From Bifidobacterium goeldii (GTDB lineage Bacteria > Actinomycetota > Actinomycetes > Actinomycetales > Bifidobacteriaceae): a DNA stretch of 64,000 nucleotides. Of the stretch, positions 8,274 through 18,612 are shown piece by piece; the stretch's first letter is position 1; each line of letters opens with the position of its first letter. The notes below the pieces were generated by a model. That model was given only the letters and a program-made list of their open reading frames with translations, made no database searches and was not told where the DNA came from. The position numbers and the translations under genes are program-made. Where the stretch lies: NCBI RefSeq assembly GCF_003951095.1, contig NZ_QXGL01000001.1, forward strand, positions 186,001 through 250,000, read 5' to 3'.

Positions 8274-9902
8274 CTAACTGCGAATGCGGTCGAAAGCCTC
8301 ACGCACCGCATCTGCTGGCGGATCCTCGAGGTGCGTCATGTGACCAGGCTCACCATCGATCACAACGAAGCGCAGCTTGTTACCACGTGCCTTCTTATCG
8401 CGATGCATGAGTGCGAGCACTTCGTCGAATGAGCCACCATTCCATGAGATCGGTAGCCCGAGCGAAGACAGCAACGAGCGGTGATAGTCAACCAAATCAC
8501 GATCGATATAGCCAAGCAGCGACGCTAGTTCGGCCGCGTACACCATGCCAACAGCAACGGCATTGCCGTGACGCCAGCGGAAGTGCTCCAGCTTCTCGAT
8601 AGCGTGTGCGAGCGTGTGCCCATAGTTAAGGAATTCACGCAACCCAGCTTCCTTAAGGTCCGCGGAAACGTGGTACGCCTTGACGCGCACAGTGCGTTCA
8701 ATCAGCTCAGCGACCACATCTTCCAAACCAGAGCCAAGGAAGGATGCACCATCAAAGGCACGCAGTTGCGCTGCATGTTCCTCAAGAATCGTCAAAATCT
8801 GACGATCCATGAGGAACCCAGACTTAGCAACCTCGCCCAGACCTTCGATAAAAATATCGTTCGGCAGTGAAGCCAACGTTTTCATGTCTGCTAGCACACC
8901 AGCAGGCGTGTAGAACGAGCCAACCAAGTTCTTGCCCTGTGGCGTGTTAATACCAGTCTTGCCGCCGGTAGAAGCGTCAACCATAGCCAGCAGTGACGTC
9001 GGGCAGTTCACGTAACGTACGCCACGCATCCACGTAGCAGCTACAAAACCAGCAAGATCAGTGGCAGCACCGCCGCCAACACCAACAACAGCATCCGAAC
9101 GCGTAAAGCCTTCATCACCAAGACGCTGCCAAATACCATTGGCTACGTCAATAGTTTTACCAGATTCTGCATCAGGAATAACGATATCCGAAACCTGATA
9201 ACCAGCTTGGCGCAAAATCGCGCGCGCATGATCAGAGTGCCGTTGTACGGGCTGTGTGTGGATCAACGCGATCTTGGCTGGCTTGCTTCCGAGCACCTCA
9301 GCCAAGTGAGTCATTGATCCTTCGCCGATACGCACGTCATAGTCTTCACCGTTCGTAACATTCACATGAACGGTACGCTCGTTGATCATGTCCATCATCC
9401 TCCTCGCCGCAGCTAACGGCGTCTGCCCACGCGTCGGCACGTGAACGTTAGCAACTTGACGATATACCGGATCGCGCACTGTATACAGTGATTTCCACCG
9501 GGCGTTTGCGTCACCGCCGTTGAGCATCGGCCGACCTCCACCGCGATGAGCGCGCTCCATTGCTTCACGCGGATCAGCCATCAGATAGACGACCTTGCCA
9601 CCGTCAGCAATATAGTCAGCTAACGCATCCTGCACGCCGGCAGTCATTGGTGCTCCACCGCCAAGTGCGAAAATGCCATTGAAATCACGCAACCTGCGAG
9701 TAATAAGATCGCATTCCACATCACGGAACGCTGGCTCACCATATCGGTCGAAATACTCTGGGATACGCATCCCAACTTCGCGTTCGATTTCCACGTCAGC
9801 ATCAATAAACGGTGCGCGCATCAATTGCGCAACCTCTTTGCCAACACGGGTTTTACCGGCGCCCATCATGCCAATGATTACCGCAATAGGACGTACTGTC
9901 AT
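8274..9902 (-). CDS. aroKB: Bifunctional shikimate kinase / 3-dehydroquinate synthase
   Basis: A fusion carrying two shikimate-pathway enzymes. Residues ~1-175 form shikimate kinase, with the Walker A loop GMMGAGKT (11-18), the DADVEIER region, GGGAP and the RPML lid. Residues ~180-542 form NAD-dependent 3-dehydroquinate synthase, with [20 protein letters not shown] and the zinc-ligand GHTLAHAIE segment. In many actinobacteria aroK and aroB are adjacent separate genes; here one reading frame covers both, as is typical of bifidobacteria. The ATG at 9902 follows GAGGAACACATTCAC. It sits between aroC and aroQ on the same strand, with a large hairpin before its start. Confidence 0.96.
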   Translation of the reverse strand: MTVRPIAVIIGMMGAGKTRVGKEVAQLMRAPFIDADVEIEREVGMRIPEYFDRYGEPAFRDVECDLITRRLRDFNGIFALGGGAPMTAGVQDALADYIADGGKVVYLMADPREAMERAHRGGGRPMLNGGDANARWKSLYTVRDPVYRQVANVHVPTRGQTPLAAARRMMDMINERTVHVNVTNGEDYDVRIGEGSMTHLAEVLGSKPAKIALIHTQPVQRHSDHARAILRQAGYQVSDIVIPDAESGKTIDVANGIWQRLGDEGFTRSDAVVGVGGGAATDLAGFVAATWMRGVRYVNCPTSLLAMVDASTGGKTGINTPQGKNLVGSFYTPAGVLADMKTLASLPNDIFIEGLGEVAKSGFLMDRQILTILEEHAAQLRAFDGASFLGSGLEDVVAELIERTVRVKAYHVSADLKEAGLREFLNYGHTLAHAIEKLEHFRWRHGNAVAVGMVYAAELASLLGYIDRDLVDYHRSLLSSLGLPISWNGGSFDEVLALMHRDKKARGNKLRFVVIDGEPGHMTHLEDPPADAVREAFDRIRS

Positions 9903-9927
9903 GTGAATGTGTTCCTCTTCAAATCTT

Positions 9928-9986
9928 CGTAACCGGCCTTTGACGTTAGCAGTGCAATTGCACCATCAGTCTTAGGGCCGGTTACG
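9928..9986 (-). repeat. Intercistronic stem-loop between aroC and aroKB
   Basis: Arms CGTAACCGGCC (9928-9938) and its complement (9976-9986) enclose a second palindrome, GTGCAATTGCAC (9952-9963). There is no T tract. It may be an mRNA-processing or stabilising element inside the operon, or a partial terminator. Confidence 0.55.
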
Positions 9987-10002
9987 TTGCAGGTCTATGA
10001 GC

Positions 10003-11196
10003 TCAGCGCATGTGCTCGGGCCAAGATGCAAGATACGCTTCGGCGTTGCGTCGCGTTTCCTCGATGCTGTCTCCGCCAAACTTTTCCAACACAAAACGTG
10101 CCAGAGTAAGTCGCACCATAGCTTCTGCAACCACGGATGCTGCCGGCACTGCTGTCGAATCCGAACGCTGATTGATCGCCTGAGCTGCCTCACCAGAGGC
10201 CACGTCCACGGTACGCAATGCGCGTGGGATCGATGGGATCGGCTTCATTGCAGCGCGCACGCGAATTGGCTGACCGTTCGACATGCCGCCTTCGATGCCA
10301 CCTGCGCGATTCGTGAGCCTGCTGATATGACCATCTTCGCCAGGAACCATCTCATCGTGTGCGGCAGAACCTGGGCGCACAGCTTCAAGGAATCCATCGC
10401 CAATTTCCACACCCTTGATGGCCTGGATGCCCATAACAGCGCCGGCCAACGCGGCGTCGAGACGACGATCAGATTCCACATACGTGCCTAAGCCTGCAGG
10501 CACGCCATACGCAATTACTTCGATAACACCACCAACGGTGTCAGCATTGGATTTAATCTCGTCGATGCGTGCGATCATGCGCGCTTCAGCATCCTTGTCA
10601 AGCGTACGTACTGGGGATGCGTCAAGCGCAGCCACATCGTCAGGCGTAGGCAACGGCGCGTTCGCCGGATCCTCAACGCCAGCGCCGCCAATAGAAATCA
10701 CATGCGCAACCGTGCGAATACCTACCGACTGTTCAAGGAAACGAGCAGCAATAGCACCCAACGCCACGCGAGAAGCAGTCTCGCGCGCACTAGAACGTTC
10801 AAGCACTGGGCGCGCATCATCGAAACCATACTTACGCATACCGGTCAGATCAGCATGTCCTGGGCGCGGGCGAGACAGTGGAGCATTACGTCCTTCACGC
10901 GGTAAGTCATGATCCAGTGCATCAGCGCTCATGACTTCAGTCCATTTTGGCCATTCAGTGTTGGCAATCTCCACAGCAATTGGGGAGCCAAGCGTACGAC
11001 CAAAACGCACGCCAGTGAGCAAACGCACTTTATCTTGCTCAAACTTCATGCGCGCGCCACGACCATATCCAAGACGGCGGCGAGCCAGCGCATCCACCAC
11101 ATCTTGAGTAGCAACTTCTACCCCAGCAGGCAGGCCTTCGATCATGGCGACCAACGCCTCACCGTGCGATTCACCTGCCGTCTGCCAACGCAACAT
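10003..11196 (-). CDS. aroC: Chorismate synthase
   Basis: Last step of the shikimate pathway: conversion of EPSP to chorismate using reduced FMN. The 397-residue product starts [15 protein letters not shown], the first family signature with the catalytic histidine. It also has the [11 protein letters not shown] stretch, the [14 protein letters not shown] stretch and the [13 protein letters not shown] signature with its conserved arginine. The ATG at 11196 follows AAAGGAGAGGGC, a strong site. It is the promoter-proximal gene of the leftward aroC-aroKB-aroQ unit and diverges from the prepilin peptidase gene with only 45 bp between them, so the two promoters must overlap or abut. Confidence 0.97.
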   Translation of the reverse strand: MLRWQTAGESHGEALVAMIEGLPAGVEVATQDVVDALARRRLGYGRGARMKFEQDKVRLLTGVRFGRTLGSPIAVEIANTEWPKWTEVMSADALDHDLPREGRNAPLSRPRPGHADLTGMRKYGFDDARPVLERSSARETASRVALGAIAARFLEQSVGIRTVAHVISIGGAGVEDPANAPLPTPDDVAALDASPVRTLDKDAEARMIARIDEIKSNADTVGGVIEVIAYGVPAGLGTYVESDRRLDAALAGAVMGIQAIKGVEIGDGFLEAVRPGSAAHDEMVPGEDGHISRLTNRAGGIEGGMSNGQPIRVRAAMKPIPSIPRALRTVDVASGEAAQAINQRSDSTAVPAASVVAEAMVRLTLARFVLEKFGGDSIEETRRNAEAYLASWPEHMR

Positions 11197-11241
11197 GCCC
11201 TCTCCTTTAATTCAATCGACAACTCCGGTATATCTTAGGGC

Positions 11242-11715
11242 ATGGTTTACCTCATGTTGCTTCCCGGCTTGATATGTGGGCTTGCCCTATGTGTTGAAGA
11301 TATGCGCGCTCGACGCATTCCACGGCTATGGGTAGCACTTGGGTTCGTGGCACAGATCGCAACCATTGCCGCATATGCAATCGCAGTCAACGACATGTTC
11401 ATCATCGTGCAAGCGTTGCTATTCGCAATATTGAGCACGTTGATTCAACTGGGATTAGCGATGATCAAACCTGGCTCGTTAGGGTTTGGTGATGTAACTT
11501 GCATGATTGTTATTGGCTTAGCACCCGGTATGTTTGGCCTTACTGCAGTTGTGATGTGGTGGCTTTCGATGGGTGCTCTTGGCATATTATGGCTTGCCAT
11601 ATGGCCGCATGTGTCCAAACACGTACACAGCACTCGTCTTCGCAAGAAAACGCCATTTGCTCCAGTCATTGTGCTGGCGGCAATTGTTGCCGTGAGTATC
11701 GCCTCATTGTTATAA
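11242..11715 (+). CDS. Prepilin peptidase (A24 family, single-domain)
   Basis: Membrane aspartic protease of 157 residues with about five hydrophobic helices. The two catalytic aspartates are visible: D20 in the CVEDMRARRIP segment after the first helix, and D84 in GFGDVT, the family GxGD motif. The N-methylation domain of long type IV leader peptidases is absent, as in TadV/FppA-type enzymes that process Flp pilins. No pilin or tad genes are in the window, so the substrates lie elsewhere. In other actinobacteria a similar gene sits in the alaS-ruvX-mltG-aroE-aroC cluster, which supports a long-standing neighbourhood rather than recent gain. Confidence 0.86.
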   Translation: MVYLMLLPGLICGLALCVEDMRARRIPRLWVALGFVAQIATIAAYAIAVNDMFIIVQALLFAILSTLIQLGLAMIKPGSLGFGDVTCMIVIGLAPGMFGLTAVVMWWLSMGALGILWLAIWPHVSKHVHSTRLRKKTPFAPVIVLAAIVAVSIASLL

Positions 11716-11745
11716 GCCAACAATCTCGCGCTGCACAATAATGCA

Positions 11746-11810
11746 AATGCGACGCATTGATACAGATGACAAGGAGTGCTCTCCCCCCATCTGCAGCAAT
11801 GCGTCGCATT
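11746..11810. terminator. Bidirectional hairpin between the prepilin peptidase gene and mltG
   Basis: Fourteen-bp arms (11746-11759 and 11797-11810) pair exactly, and an inner AGATG/CATCT pair extends the stem. It separates two convergent genes. No long T tract is present. Confidence 0.65.
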
Positions 11811-11832
11811 ACTGTGAGTTATGTATTATCTA

Positions 11833-13005
11833 TCAGTTTGCGTCCGGATTATTTGCCTTGTATTCGTCACGGAACTTCAAAAACTCATCGTAGTTATCAG
11901 TGAATTTCGTTTCGCCAGTCTTCAAATTGACGGTTACGAAATACAGCCAATTACCCTCTTCTGGCGAGAGCGCCGCCTCAATAGCATTATCTCCAGGATT
12001 GCTAATCGGCGTGGGCGTAAGCCCAGTATTGACACGCGTGTTATATGGGTTTGACTTGTCTTGTAGCTGAGCGTTCGTCAACTGACCAGCGTTAATACCC
12101 AAACCATACGCGGTAGTTGAATCCATGCCCAACGTCATGTTTTGATCAAGCCTGTTGAGAATTACACGCGTGACTTTGCCGTAATACTGCGCCCAATTCA
12201 CCTCAGATTCTGCGATAGAAGCAATAATGAGCAGACGTTCACGCTCAGCACCGGTCGGCGCACCCAATGCATCAAGCTTAGCGATACGCTTATCGACCAT
12301 GTTCTTTAAGATTTCCTGCGCGGAAGATGCTGATTTCACATCGTAGCTTCCCGGCTCAAGCCAACCTTCAAAATTGCCGCCGGCTTCTTCAGGAAGAATG
12401 CCAGCGCCCTTAGCGTCGATAATCGCTTGGAATTCGGATTCATCGATACCAGACAGTGTTGCGGCTGATTTGATCACGTCAGAGACGCGTTCGCCAGCCT
12501 TCACATCGAGGAAACCTTTAGCCTTGGACTGATCCGTAAGAATTGCGACTACGTCAGCGCCAGCCATGTGCTTCTTGAGATCGTAGGTACCAGGGTACAG
12601 TGTTTGCCCAGCAGCAAGGCTAGTGAACGCAGCTTCAGATTTAATCACCTGCGCTTTGACGAGATTCTTCGCAATGGTTACCGAATTGTCACCTTGAGCC
12701 ACGGTGAATTCTACTGAACCATAGCCAGGGCCCTCGTAGTCTTCCAACAGCGTCACTTCAGAAGTGTTGCGTTCACGCAGGGACTTGAGCGCACCGTATG
12801 CGAACCAGCCGCCTACACCAACGAGGGCGACGATAATAACAGCAGCAATAACTTTAGTCAGTGTTTTACGGCGCTTACGATTGCGCCGTTGACGCATTTC
12901 CTTGCGCGATTTCGGCGGCTTAGGAGGTGCAACAGGAGTCGCGTTACCGCGCCCATCCACCCAGTGGGTGCTTTCCTCGAAGAAATCCTCAAGATTATCA
13001 GACAC
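11833..13005 (-). CDS. mltG: Endolytic murein transglycosylase MltG
   Basis: MltG cleaves nascent peptidoglycan glycan strands at the membrane and helps set strand length. The 390-residue product has a charged cytoplasmic N-terminus of ~50 residues rich in Pro, Lys and Arg, one transmembrane helix (~51-70) and an extracellular YceG domain. The catalytic glutamate lies in IIASIAESEVN (about residue 265), followed by VTRVILNRL and a DSTTAYGLG segment. I place the start at GTG 13005, eight bases after AGGAG; an upstream in-frame start has no such site. It overlaps ruvX by 8 bp, so translation is coupled. Confidence 0.93.
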   Translation of the reverse strand: MSDNLEDFFEESTHWVDGRGNATPVAPPKPPKSRKEMRQRRNRKRRKTLTKVIAAVIIVALVGVGGWFAYGALKSLRERNTSEVTLLEDYEGPGYGSVEFTVAQGDNSVTIAKNLVKAQVIKSEAAFTSLAAGQTLYPGTYDLKKHMAGADVVAILTDQSKAKGFLDVKAGERVSDVIKSAATLSGIDESEFQAIIDAKGAGILPEEAGGNFEGWLEPGSYDVKSASSAQEILKNMVDKRIAKLDALGAPTGAERERLLIIASIAESEVNWAQYYGKVTRVILNRLDQNMTLGMDSTTAYGLGINAGQLTNAQLQDKSNPYNTRVNTGLTPTPISNPGDNAIEAALSPEEGNWLYFVTVNLKTGETKFTDNYDEFLKFRDEYKANNPDAN

Positions 13006-13474
13006 TGTTTTGCTCCTCACAATGCGCAGCACGATCCAAAGCGGTCTGCAGAATCACAACCGCAGATTGTTGATCAACGAAAGGCCTATGCTTTCGCGTT
13101 CCTAGTTGCGCGTCAATTAGCTGACGATGCGCGCTAACCGTAGTCAAACGCTCATCCAGCAGAATAATGTCGGGAACCTGCGCAACAGCACATTCTCCGG
13201 CATCAATATAGTCTTGCATTCGCTTAGTAAGATTTGCCACCCACCTGCGGGCCTTCTTGGCGCTTTTGCCTTCAGTCCCGTCAAGCTGCAACGGCAATCC
13301 CACAACAACGCGCTCCACCGATTCGTCTTCTATGACGCCGATGACGTCGTCCAATGCCTGAAAAGAATCACCGAACACCCTCACATTGCCCGCAGGGTGT
13401 GCGAAGGTGAGCTCCGGGTCGGACAATGCAAGTCCGACCCGGGCATCACCTAAATCAACGCCGAGCCATACCAC
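12998..13474 (-). CDS. ruvX: RuvX/YqgF family Holliday-junction resolvase-like nuclease
   Basis: RNase H-fold protein of 158 residues. It has the N-terminal GVDLGDARVGLALSDP motif with the first catalytic aspartate (D7), a VVGLPLQLDGTEG loop, the DERLTT motif with the second acidic residue and a C-terminal DQQSAVVIL segment. The family has been linked to Holliday-junction resolution and to pre-16S rRNA end processing; the sequence cannot decide which. It sits between alaS (8-bp gap) and mltG (8-bp overlap), the conserved actinobacterial order, so it is cotranscribed with alaS. Confidence 0.92.
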   Translation of the reverse strand: MVWLGVDLGDARVGLALSDPELTFAHPAGNVRVFGDSFQALDDVIGVIEDESVERVVVGLPLQLDGTEGKSAKKARRWVANLTKRMQDYIDAGECAVAQVPDIILLDERLTTVSAHRQLIDAQLGTRKHRPFVDQQSAVVILQTALDRAAHCEEQNSV

Positions 13475-13482
13475 TAGGCAAC

Positions 13483-16164
13483 TCAGCCCTTCAGCGCCTC
13501 GTTCTTCAGCGCGGCGATCGCCTCGTCGATCTTGGAAGCATCGGCACCGCCACCCTGGGCGAAGTCCGGCTTGCCGCCGCCACCGCCACCGAGGATCTTG
13601 GATGCGCCGCGCACCAGATCGCCGGCCTTAATGCCAGCTTTGCGAGCAGCCTCGTTGGTAGCCACAGCAACCATCGGCTTATCGTCTTCCGATACGCCTG
13701 CAAGAGCCACTACAACTGGTGCCTCGTCGCCGAGCTGAGCGCGCACGTCAAGCACGGTCTTGCGCAGGGCGTCGAACGAACCGAAGTGGCCGACGTTCTT
13801 CGCAGCGACCTTGACCGGAGCTGCAGACGCACGGGTTTCAGCCACGAGCGCCGGCATAGCCGCAGCCAGCTGGCTTTCGTACATGGCCGCGAGACGGCGA
13901 TCAGATTCCTTGAGCTTGGCGAGCAGCGTGTTCACACGCTCAGCCAGCTCGTCCGGACGAGCATTGAGCTTGTCGCTCAGCTGGGAGACCAGTGCATGTT
14001 CGCGAGCATTGAAGTCGTACGCGCCAGCACCGACGAGCGCGTCAACACGACGCACACCAGAGCCGATGGACGCTTCAGACATGATGTTGACCATGCCGAT
14101 CTTGCCAACATGGTCGACGTGGGTGCCGCCGCACAGCTCGCGGCTCCAACCGTCTTCGCCAATGGACACGACGCGCACGATGTCACCGTACTTTTCGCCG
14201 AACAAGTGCATTGCGCCAAGCGCAATCGCGTCGTCGAACTTCATTTCCTTGGTGGTGACAGCAAGGTTGTCACGCAGCTTCTCGTTAACGCGAGCCTCAA
14301 CAGCATTCATCACCGTCTTGGACGGAGCCTTGGACCACTGGAAGTCGAAACGCAGACGGTTCGGAGCATCCTCAGAACCACGCTGGGTAGCCTGCGGGCC
14401 GAGCTCTTCACGCAGCGCCTTGTGCACCATGTGCGTTGCAGTGTGCGAGCGGGCAATAGCGCCACGACGATCGAGATCAATGTTCGCGTTGACCGGCGAA
14501 CCAACCACGAGAGTGCCTTCGGTTAGACGGCACTGGTGGACGATGAGATCCTTGATCGGCTTCTGCACGTCGTCAACTTCAAGCACTGCACCATCATCGG
14601 AGAGAATCTCACCCTGATCAGCGAGCTGGCCGCCAGCTTCCGCATAGAATGGCGTGCGGTCAAGGATGACCTCGATGTTTGCTGGAGCGGTGACAGCTGG
14701 GACGGAACCCTTGCCTTCCTGCATAATGCCGATAACGGTGCCGCGAGCAGAGAAGTCGGTGTAGCCGAGGAAGTCGATCGGCTTGGCGAGCGTCTTCTTG
14801 AAATCGTCGTAGACAGAAAGATCAACGTTGTGACGCTTCTTCAGCGCGTCGGCGCGGGCGCGAGACTTCTGCTCGCTCATCAGCTCGCGGAACTTTGCTT
14901 CGTCAACCTTAACGCCCTGGTCGGCCGCCATTTCGAGGGTCAGCTCAATCGGGAAACCATACGTATCGTGCAGCGTGAATGCGTCAGAACCGGAGACGGT
15001 CGCATCAGCGCCAGATTCCTTAGCCTTCTTAACAGCCACGTCGAGGATCTGAATACCGTTGTCGAGCGTGCGGCGGAACGCATCCTCTTCGCCGTAGGCG
15101 GCTTCAGATACGTCGTGGAACGTGTCGTTGAGCTCCGGGTAGGAAGCGACCATCGCGTCCTTAGAGACAGGCAGCAGCTCGGGGATAACCGGATCGGTTA
15201 CGCCAAGCACACGCATAGCCTGAATAGTACGACGCAGCAGACGGCGCAGCACATAGCCACGGCCAACGTTGGATGGGCGCACGCCATCAGACATGATCAT
15301 CAACGCAGAACGCACGTGGTCGGCCACAACGCGGAACTTCACGTCAGCCTTTTCGTCCTCGCCGTACTTACGGCCCGAAAGACGCTCGGCAGCTTCGATA
15401 ACCGGGAAGACTTCATCGGTTTCATAAATGTTCTGCTTGCCCTGCATCAGGTATGCAAGACGTTCAAGGCCAGCACCAGTATCGATGTTCTTGTTTTCAA
15501 GCTCACCAACAATGTGCAGATCGGTCTTGGACTTGACGTTGTCGACCTCATAGTTTTCGAACACGAGGTCCCAGATCTCAATGTAACGGTTTTCGTCGGC
15601 GATCGGGCCACCTTCAACACCGTATTCAGGGCCGCGGTCGACGTAGATTTCGGAGCACGGGCCGCCAGGGCCAGGACCACCAGTGGTCCAGAAGTTGTCT
15701 TCCATGCCCATGATCTGGATGTGCTCAGGGTCAACGCCTTCGTTCTTCCACAGCGAGCGAGCTTCCTCGTCGTCGGTGAAGGTCGTCATCCACAGCTTCT
15801 CCGGGTCAAAACCGTAACCGCCCTGATCCTGCGGAGTGGTCAGCAGCTCCCACGCATAGTGAATGGCTTCTTCCTTGAAGTAATCGCCGAAGGAGAAGTT
15901 ACCGAGCATCTGGAAGAAGGTGCCGTGACGAGTGGTCTTACCAACCTCGTCAATGTCGAGCGTGCGCACGCACTTCTGGTTGGAGGCCATGCGATGCTTC
16001 GGCGGGGTCTGCTCGCCCATGAGGTATGGAATGAACGGCACCATGCCTGCAATAGTGAACAGGGTGGTTGGGTTCGGCGAGATCAGAGATGCCGACGGCA
16101 CGATGAGATGATCGTGCTTGCCGAAATAATCAAGATAGCGCTTCGCGATTTCTGAAGTGCGCAT
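13483..16164 (-). CDS. alaS: Alanyl-tRNA synthetase
   Basis: Charges tRNA-Ala with alanine and edits mischarged Ser/Gly. The 893-residue product has the class II catalytic core at the N-terminus ([19 protein letters not shown], motif 2 around [15 protein letters not shown]), the editing domain with SHTATHMVH (~571) and [10 protein letters not shown] (~678), and a C-terminal glycine-rich domain that usually starts a DHHA1 fold. I use the ATG at 16164, preceded by AAGGAG at good spacing. A start 52 codons upstream would add a non-conserved extension through a region without a ribosome site. It heads alaS-ruvX-mltG and lies 109 bp after the two small membrane-protein genes. Confidence 0.97.
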   Translation of the reverse strand: MRTSEIAKRYLDYFGKHDHLIVPSASLISPNPTTLFTIAGMVPFIPYLMGEQTPPKHRMASNQKCVRTLDIDEVGKTTRHGTFFQMLGNFSFGDYFKEEAIHYAWELLTTPQDQGGYGFDPEKLWMTTFTDDEEARSLWKNEGVDPEHIQIMGMEDNFWTTGGPGPGGPCSEIYVDRGPEYGVEGGPIADENRYIEIWDLVFENYEVDNVKSKTDLHIVGELENKNIDTGAGLERLAYLMQGKQNIYETDEVFPVIEAAERLSGRKYGEDEKADVKFRVVADHVRSALMIMSDGVRPSNVGRGYVLRRLLRRTIQAMRVLGVTDPVIPELLPVSKDAMVASYPELNDTFHDVSEAAYGEEDAFRRTLDNGIQILDVAVKKAKESGADATVSGSDAFTLHDTYGFPIELTLEMAADQGVKVDEAKFRELMSEQKSRARADALKKRHNVDLSVYDDFKKTLAKPIDFLGYTDFSARGTVIGIMQEGKGSVPAVTAPANIEVILDRTPFYAEAGGQLADQGEILSDDGAVLEVDDVQKPIKDLIVHQCRLTEGTLVVGSPVNANIDLDRRGAIARSHTATHMVHKALREELGPQATQRGSEDAPNRLRFDFQWSKAPSKTVMNAVEARVNEKLRDNLAVTTKEMKFDDAIALGAMHLFGEKYGDIVRVVSIGEDGWSRELCGGTHVDHVGKIGMVNIMSEASIGSGVRRVDALVGAGAYDFNAREHALVSQLSDKLNARPDELAERVNTLLAKLKESDRRLAAMYESQLAAAMPALVAETRASAAPVKVAAKNVGHFGSFDALRKTVLDVRAQLGDEAPVVVALAGVSEDDKPMVAVATNEAARKAGIKAGDLVRGASKILGGGGGGKPDFAQGGGADASKIDEAIAALKNEALKG

Positions 16165-16273
16165 GAGTTGATGAACTCCTTGTTGGGCGAGCCGTATGGC
16201 CCGCAGATGATGGTGAGACGATGAGTGATGAATAGTGAAGAGATGTGTGCGGTTTGCCGATACTGACTTTTTG

Positions 16274-16513
16274 TCAGCGAGCGGCACGATCGATGTAGTG
16301 TTGATTAAGTTCAGCCTCACGGGCTCGGCGTGTAGCGTTGAACTCGTTAATCAGCCCTTCGAGCGTTCTCATGCCCACATGATCCTGATCTGGACCAAAC
16401 ATGAAACGACGAGCCGTCTCAGGCGTATTGGCTTTTACATAAGCCTGCGCTTTGACGACTGCGACGGCGCCAATGGCAACCCCCATGCCGATCCAAAACA
16501 TGCGTTTGAACAT
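16274..16513 (-). CDS. Small membrane-anchored protein of the alaS operon (DUF6167-like)
   Basis: Product of 79 residues with one N-terminal hydrophobic segment (~5-22) and a basic, helical remainder. Its place directly after the DUF948 gene and before alaS matches the small protein often labelled DUF6167 in actinobacteria; I make that link from position and composition only. The DUF948 stop and this ATG overlap in TGATG, a sign of coupled translation, with AAGGGGGAG immediately before. Function unknown. The adjacency to alaS and mltG may hint at an envelope role, but this is inference. Confidence 0.72.
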   Translation of the reverse strand: MFKRMFWIGMGVAIGAVAVVKAQAYVKANTPETARRFMFGPDQDHVGMRTLEGLINEFNATRRAREAELNQHYIDRAAR

Positions 16514-16905
16514 CACTCCCCCTTGGCGTCGTCTACAGGCCGACCGGTACTCTTACCAGCCAAGAACGACTGTGCAGTAGTCCTCAACGCGTAGAACGCA
16601 GAGGCAATTTTGATGACCGGCTTGCCGAGGAACGACCCATACAGGTCGGTAAGCGCGCCCACATTGTCAGCTGTTGCGGAGGCTGCAGCTGAAATGCGAT
16701 TCACGTCCTCGAGTGACTTGTTCACTTGCTTGACGGTGGTTACACCTTCGTCAAGCGCGGGGATGGCATGTTCGCCCGATTCTCTAACCGTGTCCGCAAT
16801 CTGGTCGAACAGCTTGCCTAGGCGAATGAGCGGATAGATCATAAAGCCCGCAAGTACAGCGAACGCAATCGCCGCGATCAGGCCTGCAATCTGGCCAACA
16901 CCCAT
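16513..16905 (-). CDS. DUF948 domain membrane protein
   Basis: Product of 130 residues with an N-terminal transmembrane helix (~7-25) followed by a helical region with heptad-like spacing (FDQIADTVRESGEHAIPALDEGVTTVKQVNKSL region). This is the DUF948 pattern, related to methyl-accepting-like coiled coils; function is unknown. The ATG at 16905 follows AGAGGTTCAC. It is coupled by TGATG to the small downstream gene and forms the start of the leftward run that continues through alaS, ruvX and mltG. Confidence 0.8.
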   Translation of the reverse strand: MGVGQIAGLIAAIAFAVLAGFMIYPLIRLGKLFDQIADTVRESGEHAIPALDEGVTTVKQVNKSLEDVNRISAAASATADNVGALTDLYGSFLGKPVIKIASAFYALRTTAQSFLAGKSTGRPVDDAKGE

Positions 16906-17011
16906 GTGAACCTCTTTTCTGTCTCACAGTTTGTCCTGTGCACACAGCACCCGCACAAGCCTAGCCAACGGCCCAGACCGTCCCTAAACACAACAGCATA
17001 CTGTCGTGTGG

Positions 17012-17686
17012 TCACTGATTCCAACGCACAATTGTTAACGCGTGATCAAACGGCTTATCGGTATCAAAATCAACGTCGGTTACTGAACCATTTGCAGGCC
17101 GTTCGCTAACGTCAAGATCGTCAGAACCAAAACGATGTGCGAGGCTCAATAATGTGTTGCCGTGGGAGATTTGGAGCACATCATCGCCATCGTGAAGTTG
17201 CGGATTGGCAGCAATCAGTGCGAATGCGCCTTCAACGCGAGTCCAATATTCAGTGTCCGATTCTGCGTCATGGAACGGATCAGCTTCTTTGAGGAAATCA
17301 CGTGTTGCTGCAAGACCAAACTTGGCAACAATCTCATTGTAGTTTTTCGCACCGTGCGGGCCACCAGCTGCAGTCCATGCGAGCGACATGTCTTGGCCTT
17401 CAAAGTATCCATAGCATTGTTCACGAAAATGCATATCAGATACCAGTTCAGGGCGCGCGTGTCCAGCAGCTTCATTGATGTCAAGAATGCGAGCGGCAGT
17501 GATCTGAGCACGTGACGTATCTGAGCAATAGGCTGCAGCAAAATCGTAGTGTTCGAGCTTATGTCCTGCTTTATCCGCGTCTTCCAGACCGGATTGAGTC
17601 AGTGGCGCATTGCACCAGCCTTGTAGGCGGTTGTAACGGTTAAAGGTGGTCTGGCCGTGGCGAACTAAGTGAAGATGAAGGATCAT
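17012..17686 (-). CDS. Histidine phosphatase / phosphoglycerate mutase-like protein
   Basis: Branch-1 histidine phosphatase fold, 224 residues. The phospho-accepting histidine is in LVRHGQTTFNRYNRLQGW near the N-terminus, and the second catalytic histidine in LQISHGNTL near residue 170. The HFREQCYGYFEG segment supplies the catalytic glutamate. Which phosphate ester is hydrolysed cannot be read from the sequence; it could be a general phosphatase rather than glycolytic mutase. I start at the ATG at 17686, where homology begins; an upstream in-frame ATG adds 12 non-conserved residues. It stands alone between the DUF948 and rpsD genes on the same strand. Confidence 0.85.
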   Translation of the reverse strand: MILHLHLVRHGQTTFNRYNRLQGWCNAPLTQSGLEDADKAGHKLEHYDFAAAYCSDTSRAQITAARILDINEAAGHARPELVSDMHFREQCYGYFEGQDMSLAWTAAGGPHGAKNYNEIVAKFGLAATRDFLKEADPFHDAESDTEYWTRVEGAFALIAANPQLHDGDDVLQISHGNTLLSLAHRFGSDDLDVSERPANGSVTDVDFDTDKPFDHALTIVRWNQ

Positions 17687-17719
17687 GCTTTCGATTATTG
17701 CACGGGATGTATGCGAATA

Positions 17720-17757
17720 CACGAACGCCCCGGGTTTGTAACCACGGGGCGTTCGTG
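17720..17757 (-). terminator. Hairpin after rpsD
   Basis: Thirteen-bp perfect arms (17720-17732 and 17745-17757) lie 49 bp beyond the rpsD stop. A T-poor tail follows, so termination is likely but not certain. Confidence 0.7.
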
Positions 17758-17805
17758 CGTATGTATGTCCTTAAGCTGTAAATCTTTACAGTGGGTGAGA
17801 GTAGA

Positions 17806-18432
17806 TCAGCGAGCGTAGAACTCGACGACGTACTGGATGTTGACCTGCACCGGGATCTCTTCGACCTCAGGCTTGCGGGTCAGGGTAGCCTTCAGAGAAG
17901 GCAGGGTCACGTCGAGGTAGCCCGGAACCGCAGGCAGCACGTCACGGTGCACGCCTTCGGCGGCGATCTGGAACGGAACCATGGTCTGGCTCTTAGCCTT
18001 CACCTGGATGGTCTGGCCCGGCTTGACGCGGTAGGACGGACGATCCACGATGTTGCCGTCAACGAGGATGTGACGGTGCACCACGAACTGACGAGCCTGA
18101 GCGGTGGTGCGAGCAAAGCCGGCACGCAGCACCAGGTTGTCAAGACGAGTCTCGAGATCGGTCAGCATTGCGTTACCGGTCTGGCCGGCAGTGCGGGTGG
18201 CCTCTTCGTAGGAGCGACGAAGCTGCTTCTCAGACACGCCGTACTGGGCGCGCAGACGCTGCTTCTCGCGCAGACGCACCGCGTAATCGGACTCGGTGCG
18301 GCGACGGGTACGACCGTGCTCACCCGGAGCGTACGGGCGCTTTTCGAAGATGCGCTGAGCCTTAGGGGTCAGTGCGATGCCGAGGGCGCGGGAAAGACGC
18401 ACCTGACGGCGAGAACGCTGAACGTTAGTCAT
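17806..18432 (-). CDS. rpsD: 30S ribosomal protein S4
   Basis: Primary 16S rRNA-binding protein of the small-subunit body. The 208-residue product has the RRQVRLSRALGIALTPKA start, the basic S4 N-terminal domain (RRRTESDYAVRLREKQRLRAQYG) and the S4 RNA-binding domain with RLDNLVLRAGFA and the QFVVHRHILVDG stretch. The cysteine-free form without a zinc site is present. The gene is monocistronic, away from the alpha operon, as in many actinobacteria. It has an approximately 170-base leader with hairpins, and S4 commonly represses its own translation, so autoregulation is plausible. Confidence 0.97.
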   Translation of the reverse strand: MTNVQRSRRQVRLSRALGIALTPKAQRIFEKRPYAPGEHGRTRRRTESDYAVRLREKQRLRAQYGVSEKQLRRSYEEATRTAGQTGNAMLTDLETRLDNLVLRAGFARTTAQARQFVVHRHILVDGNIVDRPSYRVKPGQTIQVKAKSQTMVPFQIAAEGVHRDVLPAVPGYLDVTLPSLKATLTRKPEVEEIPVQVNIQYVVEFYAR

Positions 18433-18612
18433 TCTTGTTCCTTTATTTCTGTCGTTATCTGAACGGAACGTAGAAACTGTTTTCTACGCTGAGCCGGCCT
18501 CTCCAGTGCTTCGTCGTGCTGTGCACGAACGGCGTTGTACCGCCGCCGACCCACTGATGGGCTAAGGCTCCAGATAGCATCTGCCTGGTGGCAGACACAA
18601 TCCGCAACTATA
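18433..18612 (-). promoter_or_regulatory. rpsD promoter and structured leader
   Basis: A -10-like TATAGT is read leftward at 18607-18612. The leader contains a hairpin TCTGCC-ACCA-GGCAGA (18580-18595) and, 37 bases before the ATG, CGTAGAAA paired with TTTCTACG (18469-18488). The structures could carry S4 autoregulation; no family match is claimed. Confidence 0.35.

Noticed and set aside
14536..16155. Long frame antisense to alaS (and similar ones antisense to sufB, pyrG, xfp, pta, aroA and pntB)
   Set aside because: GC-rich genes give long open antisense frames; sense strands have clear families, and antisense products have none.
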